Assembly: GCF_007748035.1 (NCBI RefSeq)
Contig: NZ_CP036278.1
Span: 558,001 to 622,000 of the forward strand
DNA length: 64,000 nucleotides
Origin: Aeoliella mucimassa
GTDB taxonomy: Bacteria > Planctomycetota > Planctomycetia > Pirellulales > Lacipirellulaceae
Direction of reading: 5' to 3'
Below the pieces are notes generated by a model. It was given only the letters and a program-made list of their open reading frames with translations. It did no database searches and was not told where the DNA came from. Each line of letters opens with the position of its first letter. The stretch's first letter is position 1. Shown here piece after piece: positions 17,721 to 27,196 of this stretch. The position numbers were made by a program, and so were the translations under genes.

Positions 17721-19520
17721 ATGCTGCTCGACGAAAGAATAGGTGCCCACCTGACGGGCCAAGGATGTTTCTTCCGCGTTTGGGCTCCCCATGCCGAGCG
17801 CCTGAGGCTGCTGCTGCAACAAGGCGAGCGTTGGCAGCCCCATGAACCTGCCCGCGAGATCGACATGCAGCGGGCCGCCAATGGCTACTGGAGCACCACG
17901 GTGCCGGAGGTCAAACCAGGCACGCTCTACCGGTTCGAGGTCACCTACCAGGGACGAACCACCCAGCGGCTCGATCCTGCCGCTCGCGACGTGGTGAGCT
18001 CGGCCCTCACGCGAGCCGATGGCAATAGCGAGAACGCGTCGATCGTGGTCGAGAACAAGCCATACCCTTGGGAGCCGTTCAAGACACCGGGCTTCGAGAA
18101 CTTTCTGATCTACCAGTTGCATATTGGTAGCTTTGCGGGCCGCAACGATCATTTCAATAAACCGATTGCCACGTTTGGCGACGTCGAAGCGAAGTTCGAC
18201 TACATTCGCTCGCTCGGGTTCAATACCGTGCAGCCGCTGCCGGTTCAGGAGTTCGCCTTCGACCGCTCGTGGGGCTATAACCCCGCTTCGTACTTTGCTC
18301 CGGAAAGTGCGTATGGATCGCCGAGCGAACTGAAGCACTTTGTGAACACGGCCCACAGCAAAGGCCTGGCGGTGATCTTCGACGTGGTCTACAACCACGC
18401 CGGCCCTGGCGACAACGTGCTCTGGCAGTACGACGGATACGAACACGAAGGGGGCGTGTACTTCGAAGGGGGCGGCATGACCCCCTGGGGACGCGGACCC
18501 GCCTGGTGGAAGTGGGAAGTGCAAGACTTCTTCTACCAGAACGCGCGGATGTACTTCGAGGAGTACCATGCCGACGGGTTGCGCTTCGACGCGACCACCA
18601 TGATCAATGGCAACTACCTGCGCAACGTGCTCTGGCGGTTGCGACAAGACTTCCCCGAGAAGTACCTGATTGCCGAACACTTGCCAGCCCATCCGTGGAT
18701 TATCACCGCGGGCAACTTCAACGCGACCTGGCACGCGTCCGCGCATCACGAAACCCAGCGGGCGCTCGTCGGTGATCAAACCGTCGATCGGTTGCTAGGG
18801 GCCATGAACCCCGAGCCGTTCGAGCATAGCTGGAATCTGGTGAACTACCTGCTCGGCTCGCACGACGACATCGGAGATGCCAACAACGGCGACGCCGAGA
18901 ATGGCCACCGCGATTGGGACCATCGCCATCGCTACCTGGTCGACCTGCTCGGCGGGCGACACAACAAGTGGGCGCGGGCCAAGTGCCGACTCGCTTGGGC
19001 GCTAAACGTAACGATGCCCGGCACGCCGATGTGCTTTATGGGGAGCGAGTGCATGCTCGCTTCGCCGCACGTTGCCTGGGGATACTGGCACGACGGCGTC
19101 GACCAATGGGGCGACCACCGTTTCGACTGGCATACCGCTGGCGACGCGCTGGGACTCGAAATGCGACGCCTGGTGGCGGCCGCCAACACGGTGCGGTGGG
19201 AAAATGCCGCGCTACGGTGCGACGATTACAACGTAGTGCATGTCGATCGCGAGAACTGCGTGATTGCGTTTACCCGTGAGTTCTACGACAACCGCGTGCT
19301 GGTGGTCGTGAACGCGGGCGATCGGAATTTCACCAACAAGAGCTACCAGGTGGGAACCGGCAGCCTTGCTGGCGAATTCAAAGAAATCCTCTGCACGCAA
19401 GAAAAACGCTACGGAGGTTGGGACAATGCCGGCAACGGCTCGGCCGAACTGACCGGCGAGGACGGACACTTGAATATCAACTTGCCGCAATGGAGCGTGC
19501 TGGTATTCAACGCCAAGTAG
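17721..19520 (+). CDS. GH13 glycosidase, 1,4-alpha-glucan branching enzyme type
   Basis: The 599-residue protein has an N-terminal carbohydrate-binding sandwich ('FRVWAPHAERLRLLL') and a GH13 barrel. Conserved region I is 'VIFDVVYNHAG'. The nucleophile is the Asp of 'GLRFDATTM' (near 290), the acid/base Glu is in 'LIAEHLP' (near 316), and the third Asp is in 'LLGSHDDIGD' (near 381). All three catalytic residues are present. It most resembles branching enzymes or trehalohydrolases; the layout favours glycogen branching, and glgA is 25 kb away. The symbol is left blank because TreZ cannot be excluded. Confidence 0.85.
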   Translation: MLLDERIGAHLTGQGCFFRVWAPHAERLRLLLQQGERWQPHEPAREIDMQRAANGYWSTTVPEVKPGTLYRFEVTYQGRTTQRLDPAARDVVSSALTRADGNSENASIVVENKPYPWEPFKTPGFENFLIYQLHIGSFAGRNDHFNKPIATFGDVEAKFDYIRSLGFNTVQPLPVQEFAFDRSWGYNPASYFAPESAYGSPSELKHFVNTAHSKGLAVIFDVVYNHAGPGDNVLWQYDGYEHEGGVYFEGGGMTPWGRGPAWWKWEVQDFFYQNARMYFEEYHADGLRFDATTMINGNYLRNVLWRLRQDFPEKYLIAEHLPAHPWIITAGNFNATWHASAHHETQRALVGDQTVDRLLGAMNPEPFEHSWNLVNYLLGSHDDIGDANNGDAENGHRDWDHRHRYLVDLLGGRHNKWARAKCRLAWALNVTMPGTPMCFMGSECMLASPHVAWGYWHDGVDQWGDHRFDWHTAGDALGLEMRRLVAAANTVRWENAALRCDDYNVVHVDRENCVIAFTREFYDNRVLVVVNAGDRNFTNKSYQVGTGSLAGEFKEILCTQEKRYGGWDNAGNGSAELTGEDGHLNINLPQWSVLVFNAK

Positions 19521-19529
19521 GTACTCGGC

Positions 19530-20348
19530 TTAAGCAGCGCAAAGCGTGCGTCGAGCAACTGGCAGTGCCAGCCCAATGGCGAGCAGCACCAGCGACATCG
19601 GCTCGGGTACAGCGACCGTCGAGAGCGACCCAGCACCGGTGGCGAAGTTGTACTTCCACACGTCGTAGTCTTCCATGGTGACCGAACCAGGCGAGGTATC
19701 GCCTGGCAGCACTTTATCGCTATCCAGGTTGTCGCGCCAGATGGTGTAGTCGGCCAAGTCGACTTTGCCATCGGCATTGAAGTCGCCATTCCGTACAAAC
19801 GCTGGAGTGTAGTCGTACTCCAGTTGCATGTAGGGATCACCCAGGTCGCTTATTAGCTCGGCGATGTAATCGACCCCAGTGAAGTCTGTGCTCAGAAAGG
19901 CTTCGACATCCACGCTGCCGGTTCCGATGAACTCGTCGAACAGCATGTCGGAACCATTGCTACCAAAGAGCGTAATGGTTTGCTCGTACAATTGATCTAC
20001 GGGGTACGACCCAGGTGCCCCACCGGCACCGTTGCCACCGCCGGTAAAAGCGGGATCCTCGATGTCGTTCACGTAGACGATGCCAGTGACCGAACCACCA
20101 CCGCCCCCCAGCAGGGTGACATCGAAGTCGAAGTCGAGCGTGAACGAAATGCTATTGAGCGTACCGAGACCGGGGTTGAACTGGTCGTAGGTTGCCAAGA
20201 AGCCTTTTGTGAATTCCCCGCCAGCTGGCGAGTTGCTTTGATAGAACGTCTCGGAGGGAAACGTAACATTTTGCGAGAGCGTATCCGCGTGGGTTGCTCC
20301 GCAGAATCCAACCAGGGACAACACTACCAAAGTATTGCGCAGAATCAT
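19530..20348 (-). CDS. exported protein with dockerin-like repeat and PEP-CTERM sorting signal
   Basis: The 272-residue protein has a signal peptide ('VVLSLVGFCGATHA'), a beta-rich domain of about 170 residues, a dockerin-like calcium loop ('NGDFNADGKVDLADYTIW', then 'MEDYDVW'), and a C-terminal 'VPEP' motif followed by a hydrophobic helix and arginines. The last is the PEP-CTERM signal read by exosortase for surface sorting. The binding domain is not recognised. ATG 20348 has GGAGAAGG upstream. It converges on the GH13 gene with 9 bp between stops. Confidence 0.9.
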   Translation of the reverse strand: MILRNTLVVLSLVGFCGATHADTLSQNVTFPSETFYQSNSPAGGEFTKGFLATYDQFNPGLGTLNSISFTLDFDFDVTLLGGGGGSVTGIVYVNDIEDPAFTGGGNGAGGAPGSYPVDQLYEQTITLFGSNGSDMLFDEFIGTGSVDVEAFLSTDFTGVDYIAELISDLGDPYMQLEYDYTPAFVRNGDFNADGKVDLADYTIWRDNLDSDKVLPGDTSPGSVTMEDYDVWKYNFATGAGSLSTVAVPEPMSLVLLAIGLALPVARRTLCAA

Positions 20349-20620
20349 CGTGTGCCTTCTCCGTTCGCCGCGGTGCGGCGTGCTTGCTGTGGACCATGGA
20401 TTCCCGACTTTGCAGGAGCGTGGTTCTAGGGCAGGTAATTTCTTCGCCTGTAGCAAAAATGCCTCCGCAGCAGGCCATCTAGAAGGTCTGCTGCGTTAGG
20501 CTCTCCCACCGGTAAGGTCCAAGCAGGGGAGAACGGAATGCCGCACTTCTTTTATACCCTGATACACCGCCCGGTTACACCGGAAGTGTAAAATATTGGG
20601 CGAAAAACCGCCGCGTCCTC

Positions 20621-20646
20621 CCCTGATTAGGGGCCCTGATTAGGGG
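20621..20646. repeat. 13-bp tandem direct repeat at a gene end
   Basis: The unit CCCTGATTAGGGG occurs twice without a gap (20621-20633 and 20634-20646). Each unit with its flanks is a near-palindrome. The stop codon of the following minus-strand gene lies in the second unit, so the duplication changes only the 3' untranslated sequence. Confidence 0.8.
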
Positions 20647-21974
20647 AGCTTCACCCCTTCGAGCTGGAACTTGTATTCCTGCTCGACAATCGACACCGGC
20701 GACTCGTACACCCAGCTCAGGCCTTCGACGCCATCCGGCAGGTCGAACAAGTAGGCGATGCCGATCTCGGTGCGGGTTTGCTTGTTCACTTCGAACCCCG
20801 CATGGTCGATCGGTTCGCCATCGGCTCCGACCAGATAGGTGAGATTGTTGAACACCCAGCCGCGGTGCGAAGCGAGCGCGTCGTGGGCGTCTTCGAGCAC
20901 GAAGCTCATGTGAACTTCCCACACGGGCCCGTTCTGGAACACCCGCTCCAGGGTTACCTTGACTCCCCCCACGGTCTGTACAATCGGCTCCTTGCTGCTA
21001 AGTTCGTCGAAGCGGAACTTCTCGCGTTTGCCAGGCATCAGGGCGCGGATCGAGCCGCCGAGTAGCATGATTTCGTCAACGTCGCGCGAGGGGAGCGCGA
21101 ACGGCATCGTGATGGTCGACGCACACGAGCCTTCCTGCACTTCGATGTTGTACACGCGGCCCGATTGCTTGGCATCCAGCCGGTTGCCGCCGGCGGTGAC
21201 CACGTCGACTTGATCGAGCGACTGCGTGATGGCAATCGGGCGAAGTCGCGGCTCCCAGGAGATTTCGAGGTCGATGTTGAGCGCCTGATTGTCGACTTGT
21301 CGCAAGCCGCGAATGGCCGAGATCTCCGTGGCTTCAAACCGGAACGGCCCCGTGTAGTTGGCCCGGCCGAAGCGAGAGCCTTCGCCTTCGCCACGCTCGA
21401 CCAGCGACACCGCATTTTCGCCAGCGAATGGGTACATGCTGAGCTTGGCCTGGTCCATCACCTGGTCCATCACCGACCAGAAAGGCTCGTCCTTCACTTG
21501 CAGCACGATCTCGCCTGGCGACAGCGGGCCGGTGTCGAGGTTCTCCTCGCGGTCGCAGATGATTTTGTTGCCAGTTTGCTTTTCGAGTTCTTTGAGTGTG
21601 TCTTCCAGCGACCACGCAACCGCGTCCATCGTAACGAGGGTCGGCTTCACCGAGTCGGAAGCGATGCGGGTCTCGACCTGCTTGCGAATGATCGCCAGGC
21701 GTTCGCTCACCGAAGCTGGCATACTGTCGTTGGGCTTGGGGAGCACCTGCAGGAACTTCTCGGGCCCCACACCCTCGACATCCACCAGTCGCAGCAAGTT
21801 TTCTTCGGCAATATCGCGTTCGCTAATCGTGTCGGCATCGAGCCCCGCAACGAGTTCCTCGATTTGCTCGGCCAGAATATCGTCGACCTCATCGGCCCTG
21901 GTGGTGTAGGGGGGAGCGATCAGAGTCGCTGCGAACAGGAGAACCAGTAAGCTTCGTGTCGTACGGGAAAACAT
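20640..21974 (-). CDS. exported hypothetical protein
   Basis: The 444-residue product has a signal peptide (about residues 1-27) and a helical domain. A stretch at about 115-185 with 'SLEDTLKELEKQTGNKIICD' and 'PGEIVLQVKDEPFWSVMDQVM' resembles the short secretin/TonB (STN)-like fold that planctomycete exported proteins often carry. A beta-rich C-terminal half follows. No enzymatic motif is seen. ATG 21974 starts the signal peptide. There is no operon partner on this strand. Confidence 0.75.
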   Translation of the reverse strand: MFSRTTRSLLVLLFAATLIAPPYTTRADEVDDILAEQIEELVAGLDADTISERDIAEENLLRLVDVEGVGPEKFLQVLPKPNDSMPASVSERLAIIRKQVETRIASDSVKPTLVTMDAVAWSLEDTLKELEKQTGNKIICDREENLDTGPLSPGEIVLQVKDEPFWSVMDQVMDQAKLSMYPFAGENAVSLVERGEGEGSRFGRANYTGPFRFEATEISAIRGLRQVDNQALNIDLEISWEPRLRPIAITQSLDQVDVVTAGGNRLDAKQSGRVYNIEVQEGSCASTITMPFALPSRDVDEIMLLGGSIRALMPGKREKFRFDELSSKEPIVQTVGGVKVTLERVFQNGPVWEVHMSFVLEDAHDALASHRGWVFNNLTYLVGADGEPIDHAGFEVNKQTRTEIGIAYLFDLPDGVEGLSWVYESPVSIVEQEYKFQLEGVKLP

Positions 21975-22220
21975 TTCGGGGACCCCTGTGGCTCGAAAGT
22001 TGCAATCGGATTCCGACGATGTTGCATCTTGGCAACATCGTCGCGGCTCACCGTATTCTAAGTCAGAAGAGCGTCGCTGTCTTGCCTGTTTTGCAAGGTA
22101 AGCTTGTGAGTGCGAACTCCCGGTGGTTTTCCCCAGGGGGTGAGCGACTCGTTCGGCTGCCAGCAGTGGATAGTCGGTTGCGAACTTTTCCAGCAACGGT
22201 TCTCGGAGAATGATCCAGCC

Positions 22221-23279
22221 ATGAAACAGTTGTTGCTCTGCTTGCTGCTCGTTGTCGCCAGTCCTGTAGCGGCCAAGGACTTTATGTTCGAAGCCACGTT
22301 TGCTGGAAACGTGATCGAGGGGTCGCCTTTGTTCTGGAACGAGAGCCAGATGCTGCTGCTCGCCCGCGACGGGGTGTTGCACACGGTCGATCCGCGAAAG
22401 GCAACCGACGCGCATCGCTCCGAGGTACCTTTCACGAGCCTCGGCACCAGCGAAATGCGGGCGGCCTTGCAACGCGAGTTCGGCCCGTCGATGACGGTCA
22501 CCTCCACCGGCCATTACCTAGTGGTCCACTATCCAGGCGAGAGCGACGCGTGGGGTCAGCGGTTCGAAGAACTGTATCGCTCGTTCCAAAACTACTTTCG
22601 CGTGCGTGGGTTCCAGCTCAACCGCCCGAAGTTTCCCCTCGTCGCGGTGATCTACGCTTCGCAACAAGATTACTACGAAGCGAGTCGCGTTGCGGGGCAG
22701 GATCTCGGCCCGGGAGCACTGGGCCATTACGATCCGCGTACCAACCGCGTGCTGATGTTCGACCGTGTGGCCCAAAGCGACAACGATTGGGCGATCACGG
22801 CCAACACCATCGTGCACGAAGCAACGCATCAAACTGCATTCAATGTGGGACTGCACAGTCGCACGTCGGTCACGCCGAAGTGGGTGATCGAAGGCCTGGC
22901 GACTATGTTCGAAGCCCGCGGCGTGCACCACAGTCGGGCGGCCGACACGCGGATGGATCGAGTGAATTACAGCCGCCTTGGCGACTACCGCAGCTACGTC
23001 CGCCCGGTGCAGAAACGCGACATCGCACAACTGGTGGCCAGCGACACGCCGTTCCAGGCGAACACACTCAAAGCGTACGCGGATGCCTGGGCGCTGACGT
23101 TCTATCTTAGCGAGACCAGACCTCGCGAGTACGAGCGGTACCTACAGATGCTGGCCGATCGTCCCGCGCTGACGCTTTACCCGGCCGCAGAGAGGGTGCG
23201 CGACTTCCGCGAAGCCTTCGGCGACGACCTGTCGATTTTCGAATCGAACCTGGCGTCGTGGATGGACGAACTCAGGTAG
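22221..23279 (+). CDS. DUF1570 exported protein with HExxH motif
   Basis: The 352-residue protein has a signal peptide ('LLLCLLLVVASPVAA') and the planctomycete DUF1570 domain: 'FRVRGFQLNRPKFPLVAVIYASQQDYY', 'GALGHYDPRTNRVLMFD' and 'IVHEATHQTAFNVGLH'. HEATH at about residues 198-202 is a zinc-metallopeptidase motif, with 'WVIEGLATMFE' supplying the probable third ligand. It is predicted to act outside the cytoplasm; the substrate is unknown. Its last 8 bp overlap the end of the convergent permease gene. Confidence 0.87.
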   Translation: MKQLLLCLLLVVASPVAAKDFMFEATFAGNVIEGSPLFWNESQMLLLARDGVLHTVDPRKATDAHRSEVPFTSLGTSEMRAALQREFGPSMTVTSTGHYLVVHYPGESDAWGQRFEELYRSFQNYFRVRGFQLNRPKFPLVAVIYASQQDYYEASRVAGQDLGPGALGHYDPRTNRVLMFDRVAQSDNDWAITANTIVHEATHQTAFNVGLHSRTSVTPKWVIEGLATMFEARGVHHSRAADTRMDRVNYSRLGDYRSYVRPVQKRDIAQLVASDTPFQANTLKAYADAWALTFYLSETRPREYERYLQMLADRPALTLYPAAERVRDFREAFGDDLSIFESNLASWMDELR

Positions 23280-24903
23280 ATCGCCGCCAACCGACGATTG
23301 CGACCACCGCGGTCGCGATCAGCATCAGCAACCCGAGCAGCAGCAACGCAACTGCGGATACCTGGTCTTCCACTCCGTAGTGCAGCAGGTTGAACAGGTG
23401 GATTGCCAAGGTCGGCCGCCCGGGTGGCATCACCAGAATGGTCGCCGCCAGCTCGCCGATCGACAGGGCGAAGGTCATCAGCCAGGTCGCCAGCACCGTG
23501 CGCCAGGTGAGTGGGAAAGCGATGCGAAGTAGCTGCTGATGCCAGCGGGCCCCTTCGACCCGAGCGGTTTCGATCAGCGCGGTCGGCACGCCAGCGAATC
23601 CGGCGGCCATGGCCATCGAGGCGACGGGAAGCAGTCGCACGGATTGCACCAGCCAGGGAGCCAGCAGCGTTTGGTCGTACAGCTGCGTGAGCCAGTAGAG
23701 GTGGGAGTCGTACGAGTGATTCAGCAATCGAATCACGATGAGCCCCAGCACCGGCCCAGGCACCGCCAGGGCGAGCGAGAGCAGGCACAACAGCACGACG
23801 GGCCACCGCCGGGCGGTGCGGAATCGCCAACCGATGGCGATGCCAAGCAGCGTGACCGCCGAAGCGACCGCCAGGCCGAGCTTCAATGACTGCAGGGCTT
23901 CGCGATAGTGACTGCCTGGGGCTCGCGACAGTTCGGCTCGCAGTTCGCTAAGCATCCATACGCGTTGCCAGCCATCGCTGGTTTGCTGCGCACCGAGACC
24001 GGTCTTGTAGATCAACGCCAGGATCGGCAGACCGAGAATCGCCAGCAGTACGAGCAGCACCAAACTACCAGCACCCCAGCGACCTCCACGACGAAGCTCC
24101 CAGCGCCAGGTGCGACTGCTCGGACGGTCGGCAAACTCGCGGAGGTAACGATACACACTTAGCAAAATGGTGAACGCGATGGTTGCCAGCAGCAGTGTGC
24201 CGGCAGCCAGGCTGATGTTCATCAGCCAGGGCGACTGCGGGGCGTAGTCGTCAAGCGGTTTATCGGTCTGAAAGCCCCCGGTGGCGGCGACCGTGTAGAC
24301 TTCTTCGGCGAACGTGCGGATCTGAAAGAAGTCGGTCACGGTCATCTCGACCGCTACACCGACGATGGTCCAGAGCGTTGCGATCGCGATGGTCGGGCGG
24401 AGGCTCGGCAGCGTGATCGACCAGAGCACGCGCCAGGGGGGAGCCGACAGCGACGCGGCCGCTTCGGCCTCGCCGTTGGTGCGCCGCGTGGCGGCCGCTA
24501 CCAGGCACACGACCCATGGCATGGCTGCGATCGAGTGAATCCAAATAGTGCCGCGCCAGCCATCAATCCAGGCCCACGAGTCGAGCCCGTTGCCTGGTGG
24601 AGTCAGCCAGCCAGACACCCCGAGCGCGGCTTGCCAGGCGGCCGCATGCAGGTAAAGCGGTACGAACAGCAGCACCCCGAAAGCCGCCAGCAAGATTCGG
24701 CGACCAGGCAGGTTGGTCTTGGTGAGCAGCAGGGCCACGAGCATACCGGCCGGAACCGCCACCAAGGCGACGGCCACGGCCAGGTACAATGTGTTGAGCG
24801 TGATGCCGCGCACCCGCTCGCCGCACGCAAGCAGCGCAGCCAGGGCGACGAACGCCGCCGCGGCGAAGGGAAGCTTAGAGCGAAAGGCTGGCAACGAAAT
24901 CAC
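23272..24903 (-). CDS. ABC transporter permease, fused double-domain iron(III)/thiamine type
   Basis: The 543-residue protein has about twelve membrane helices and two copies of the permease domain, each with an EAA-type loop: 'NGEAEAAASLSAPPWRVLWSITLP' near residue 155 and 'ALIETARVEGARWHQQLLRIAFP' near 450. Fused permeases of this kind (FbpB/FutB/ThiP) import iron or thiamine. The matching binding protein and ATPase are not in the window. It begins 15 bp after the metallopeptidase-like gene and is probably co-transcribed with it. Confidence 0.88.
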   Translation of the reverse strand: MISLPAFRSKLPFAAAAFVALAALLACGERVRGITLNTLYLAVAVALVAVPAGMLVALLLTKTNLPGRRILLAAFGVLLFVPLYLHAAAWQAALGVSGWLTPPGNGLDSWAWIDGWRGTIWIHSIAAMPWVVCLVAAATRRTNGEAEAAASLSAPPWRVLWSITLPSLRPTIAIATLWTIVGVAVEMTVTDFFQIRTFAEEVYTVAATGGFQTDKPLDDYAPQSPWLMNISLAAGTLLLATIAFTILLSVYRYLREFADRPSSRTWRWELRRGGRWGAGSLVLLVLLAILGLPILALIYKTGLGAQQTSDGWQRVWMLSELRAELSRAPGSHYREALQSLKLGLAVASAVTLLGIAIGWRFRTARRWPVVLLCLLSLALAVPGPVLGLIVIRLLNHSYDSHLYWLTQLYDQTLLAPWLVQSVRLLPVASMAMAAGFAGVPTALIETARVEGARWHQQLLRIAFPLTWRTVLATWLMTFALSIGELAATILVMPPGRPTLAIHLFNLLHYGVEDQVSAVALLLLGLLMLIATAVVAIVGWRRST

Positions 24904-24918
24904 GCGCGGGTCCGGCGT

Positions 24919-26217
24919 TTACTTCTGGGCCTTCGAGAAATCTTCCCAAAGCTCTGGTGCCGACTTGCCGGTGTATTCTTCCCACAAGTCGTTGCTGAAC
25001 TTATCTTGCCGCATCGCAGCGTTCAGTTTCGGGATGATCTCTTCGCCATGCTTGCTGACCACGTAGTTCAGGAACGCACCAGTGGTGCGGTAGCTGTCGT
25101 CGTAGTTCGCCCGGCTGAAGTTCACCCGCGGCTGAATGGCCGAGTCTTCGTACATGAACCAGCGGATGTAATCGCACAGGCCTTCGACCAACCAACCTGG
25201 GTTGCGACGCGAGCGATACTGCTGCACCACGTGCACCATCTCGTGCACTACTGCGCCGGCTGCTTCGCCATCGAGGTTGCGGCTGAACCAAACCCCTGCG
25301 CAATGCACTTCGGTGCCCATCGTGTAAGCGACCCCATCCATATTATTGCGGAAGAAGATGGTGAACTTCTTCGGGGCTTCGTAGCCTTCGCTCGGCAGCA
25401 TCTCGACAATCTTGGGATACCACTCCTGGCAAACCGGCTTCAGTACCTTGTCGACCCACCCGCGAAGCTCTGGGGCGCCGGTCGTGTCGAACGTGATCTC
25501 GAACTCGTCGTTGATGGTGATCGAGTCGATGTGGGCGTTGGGCTTAGGTTGCGGGTGCTCGTTGCCATCGACGATGTCGATTTCGGTGTAGAACGTATCC
25601 GCGTAGCGCTGACGATTGTTGGTGGGTTCGATGTCGAGCAGCACGTAGCGATAGCTGCCGACGCTGGCGCCTTCGCTATCTGCGATGCTCACGCCGACCT
25701 GGCCTCCTTCGCCTTGCATGGCGGGGCGGGTGTCGACCTTTGCAACCATGGTCCATCCGGACTCCGTGGGATCTTCCATGTTCTCGGCGTCGAGGTTCAG
25801 GTTCTCGGTCCCCTCGGCGGCTCCCCAGACCGTATACACTTGCGCGGCACGCAGATTGGGATGCCAGGAGTAGCTGTTGATCTGCTTGATGTCGACGTTC
25901 TTGCCCAGGTCGAACAGCACGAATCCACCACCGGTGGAAAAGAAGAAGCTGTTCGAGGGATCGTCTTGCGTCGTTGCGAGTTTGCCATCGTGCAGGGCGA
26001 ACTCAGGAGTGCTGCGGAAGAACCGGCGACGCGGAGTCGCTTTGATGGTTGCGATGTTGGCCGCGTCGGTGGCCGAAGGGGCCGGCACCTGCTCGAATTT
26101 GAACTCGGCCGTCGCCTTCTCTAGCGGCAGTGCATCTACCGTGGTGGTGACTTCGGCTTGCAGGGTGCTGGTAGAGATGACTACCAACGACAACAAACAA
26201 CCAACAACATATCGCAT
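24919..26217 (-). CDS. secreted basic-secretory-protein (BSP) family metallopeptidase
   Basis: The 432-residue product has a signal peptide ('CLLSLVVISTSTLQA'), an N-terminal discoidin-like domain (about 70-235, 'NSYSWHPNLRAAQVYTVWG', 'RYVLLDIEPT') and a C-terminal BSP domain. That domain has the motif 'HEMVHVVQ' (about 322-329) and 'NPGWLVEGLCDYIRW', the zinc site and conserved helix of the family. The two domains suggest a surface peptidase tethered to glycans. ATG 26217 has GAGGA upstream. Neighbouring genes give no clue to its substrate. Confidence 0.9.
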   Translation of the reverse strand: MRYVVGCLLSLVVISTSTLQAEVTTTVDALPLEKATAEFKFEQVPAPSATDAANIATIKATPRRRFFRSTPEFALHDGKLATTQDDPSNSFFFSTGGGFVLFDLGKNVDIKQINSYSWHPNLRAAQVYTVWGAAEGTENLNLDAENMEDPTESGWTMVAKVDTRPAMQGEGGQVGVSIADSEGASVGSYRYVLLDIEPTNNRQRYADTFYTEIDIVDGNEHPQPKPNAHIDSITINDEFEITFDTTGAPELRGWVDKVLKPVCQEWYPKIVEMLPSEGYEAPKKFTIFFRNNMDGVAYTMGTEVHCAGVWFSRNLDGEAAGAVVHEMVHVVQQYRSRRNPGWLVEGLCDYIRWFMYEDSAIQPRVNFSRANYDDSYRTTGAFLNYVVSKHGEEIIPKLNAAMRQDKFSNDLWEEYTGKSAPELWEDFSKAQK

Positions 26218-26366
26218 GCTCTTGTTCCTCGCGTTCTTCTCTGTTTCTTTACGCCACATGCACCAAGGGGGTGCATCGTGGAAACCACAGACCAGTCTAC
26301 TTGCTTCATTTACTGGGTGCCACAACCCGAGACAGGAATAGCGGCAAAACCTTGGCAGTTTTCGAT

Positions 26367-26501
26367 TGGAAATGGCCACCTAATCTGGTAGGCTAAACGC
26401 ACAACTTAAACGGTATCCCAAGGAGCCACGACTCGCCCTGTGCGAGTCAGGTATCTCTTAGAGCCCGCCGCGAGAATTCGTTCTCGCGGCGGGCTTTTTT
26501 T
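26367..26501 (+). ncRNA. candidate small RNA or attenuator leader before the phage module
   Basis: A possible promoter, TTGGAA (26367-26372) with 16 bp to TAGGCT (26389-26394), is followed by a small hairpin GACTCG-N7-CGAGTC (26430-26448) and then a strong terminator ending at 26501. No plus-strand gene precedes the terminator, so it must end a short transcript of about 100 nt. It could be a free RNA, or a leader that attenuates the hydrolase gene starting 9 bp later. The promoter is weak and the call is an inference. Confidence 0.4.
26463..26501 (+). terminator. strong intrinsic terminator with UUCG tetraloop
   Basis: A perfect 14-bp stem (26463-26476 with 26481-26494) closes a TTCG loop and is followed by seven T (26495-26501). 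It stands 9 bp before the first gene of the phage module. Confidence 0.9.
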
Positions 26502-26509
26502 GTGCCTGG

Positions 26510-27121
26510 ATGGTTCGTAACTCTAAACTTGATTTAGAACGAATGACACAAAAATTCCTCTCGCTCACTGCCGCTCGCCCTCATCTCTACGACGGCGACC
26601 TGCTGCTGTTTCGTCATCGCCGGTACTCGCTGGGCGCGCTCATCGCCATTGCGGGTCGAGGCACCCATAGCCATGCCGGCAAGGTCGCCTGGTGGGGGGA
26701 CGAACCCTTCTGTCTCGAGGTCCGCGAATGGCATGGCGGCCGCGCGGTAACGCTCGAAAGTCAGGTCCGCAAATACCCAGGGCGGATCGATGTGTTCCGC
26801 ACCAATCCTCAGTTGCGTTGGCCCAGTTACGACCGCATTGCGTCGATTCGTTACATGCGACGCCTGGCCGGCTGCGACTATGGCTACGCAAACGTGTTGC
26901 AAGCTGCGTTGCTGCATTTGCCGCTGCTGCGACTCTGGACTCGTCCCTCGTTAGACGATCAGCAAGTGGGCAGTCGGCCGCCGTTTTGCAGTCAGGCGGT
27001 GGTGATGGCCGATCGCCTGGCCGGGGGAGTCGACCCCGTGCCGCACCTTGCCGACCGACTTACCGAGCCCGCGGATCTCGCGCAAAGCCCGTTCTACGAA
27101 TACCAGCTAACGCTGATCTAA
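26510..27121 (+). CDS. YiiX-type permuted papain-like hydrolase
   Basis: The 203-residue protein has 'YDGDLLLFRHRR', then 'GTHSHAGKVAWW' with the likely catalytic His55, and 'RPPFCSQAVV' with Cys160. Histidine before cysteine is the order found in the circularly permuted NlpC/P60 (YiiX/YaeF) families, which cleave peptidoglycan or lipid amide/thioester bonds. It has no signal peptide. It is the first gene of the phage-derived block, where a cell-wall or particle-associated role is plausible. ATG 26510 is used; ATG 26543 is possible. Confidence 0.75.
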   Translation: MVRNSKLDLERMTQKFLSLTAARPHLYDGDLLLFRHRRYSLGALIAIAGRGTHSHAGKVAWWGDEPFCLEVREWHGGRAVTLESQVRKYPGRIDVFRTNPQLRWPSYDRIASIRYMRRLAGCDYGYANVLQAALLHLPLLRLWTRPSLDDQQVGSRPPFCSQAVVMADRLAGGVDPVPHLADRLTEPADLAQSPFYEYQLTLI

Positions 27122-27196
27122 ACGCCCGCAACCAACGCTTGCTGTTGCGTCCTGCGAATTGCCCTTCCTATTCCACGCTTACGGACACCCTTCGCC

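Noticed and set aside
20575-20591. TTACAC-N5-GTGTAA stem as terminator
   Set aside because: Six base pairs and no T-run on either strand; it may be an operator, but no evidence supports a call.
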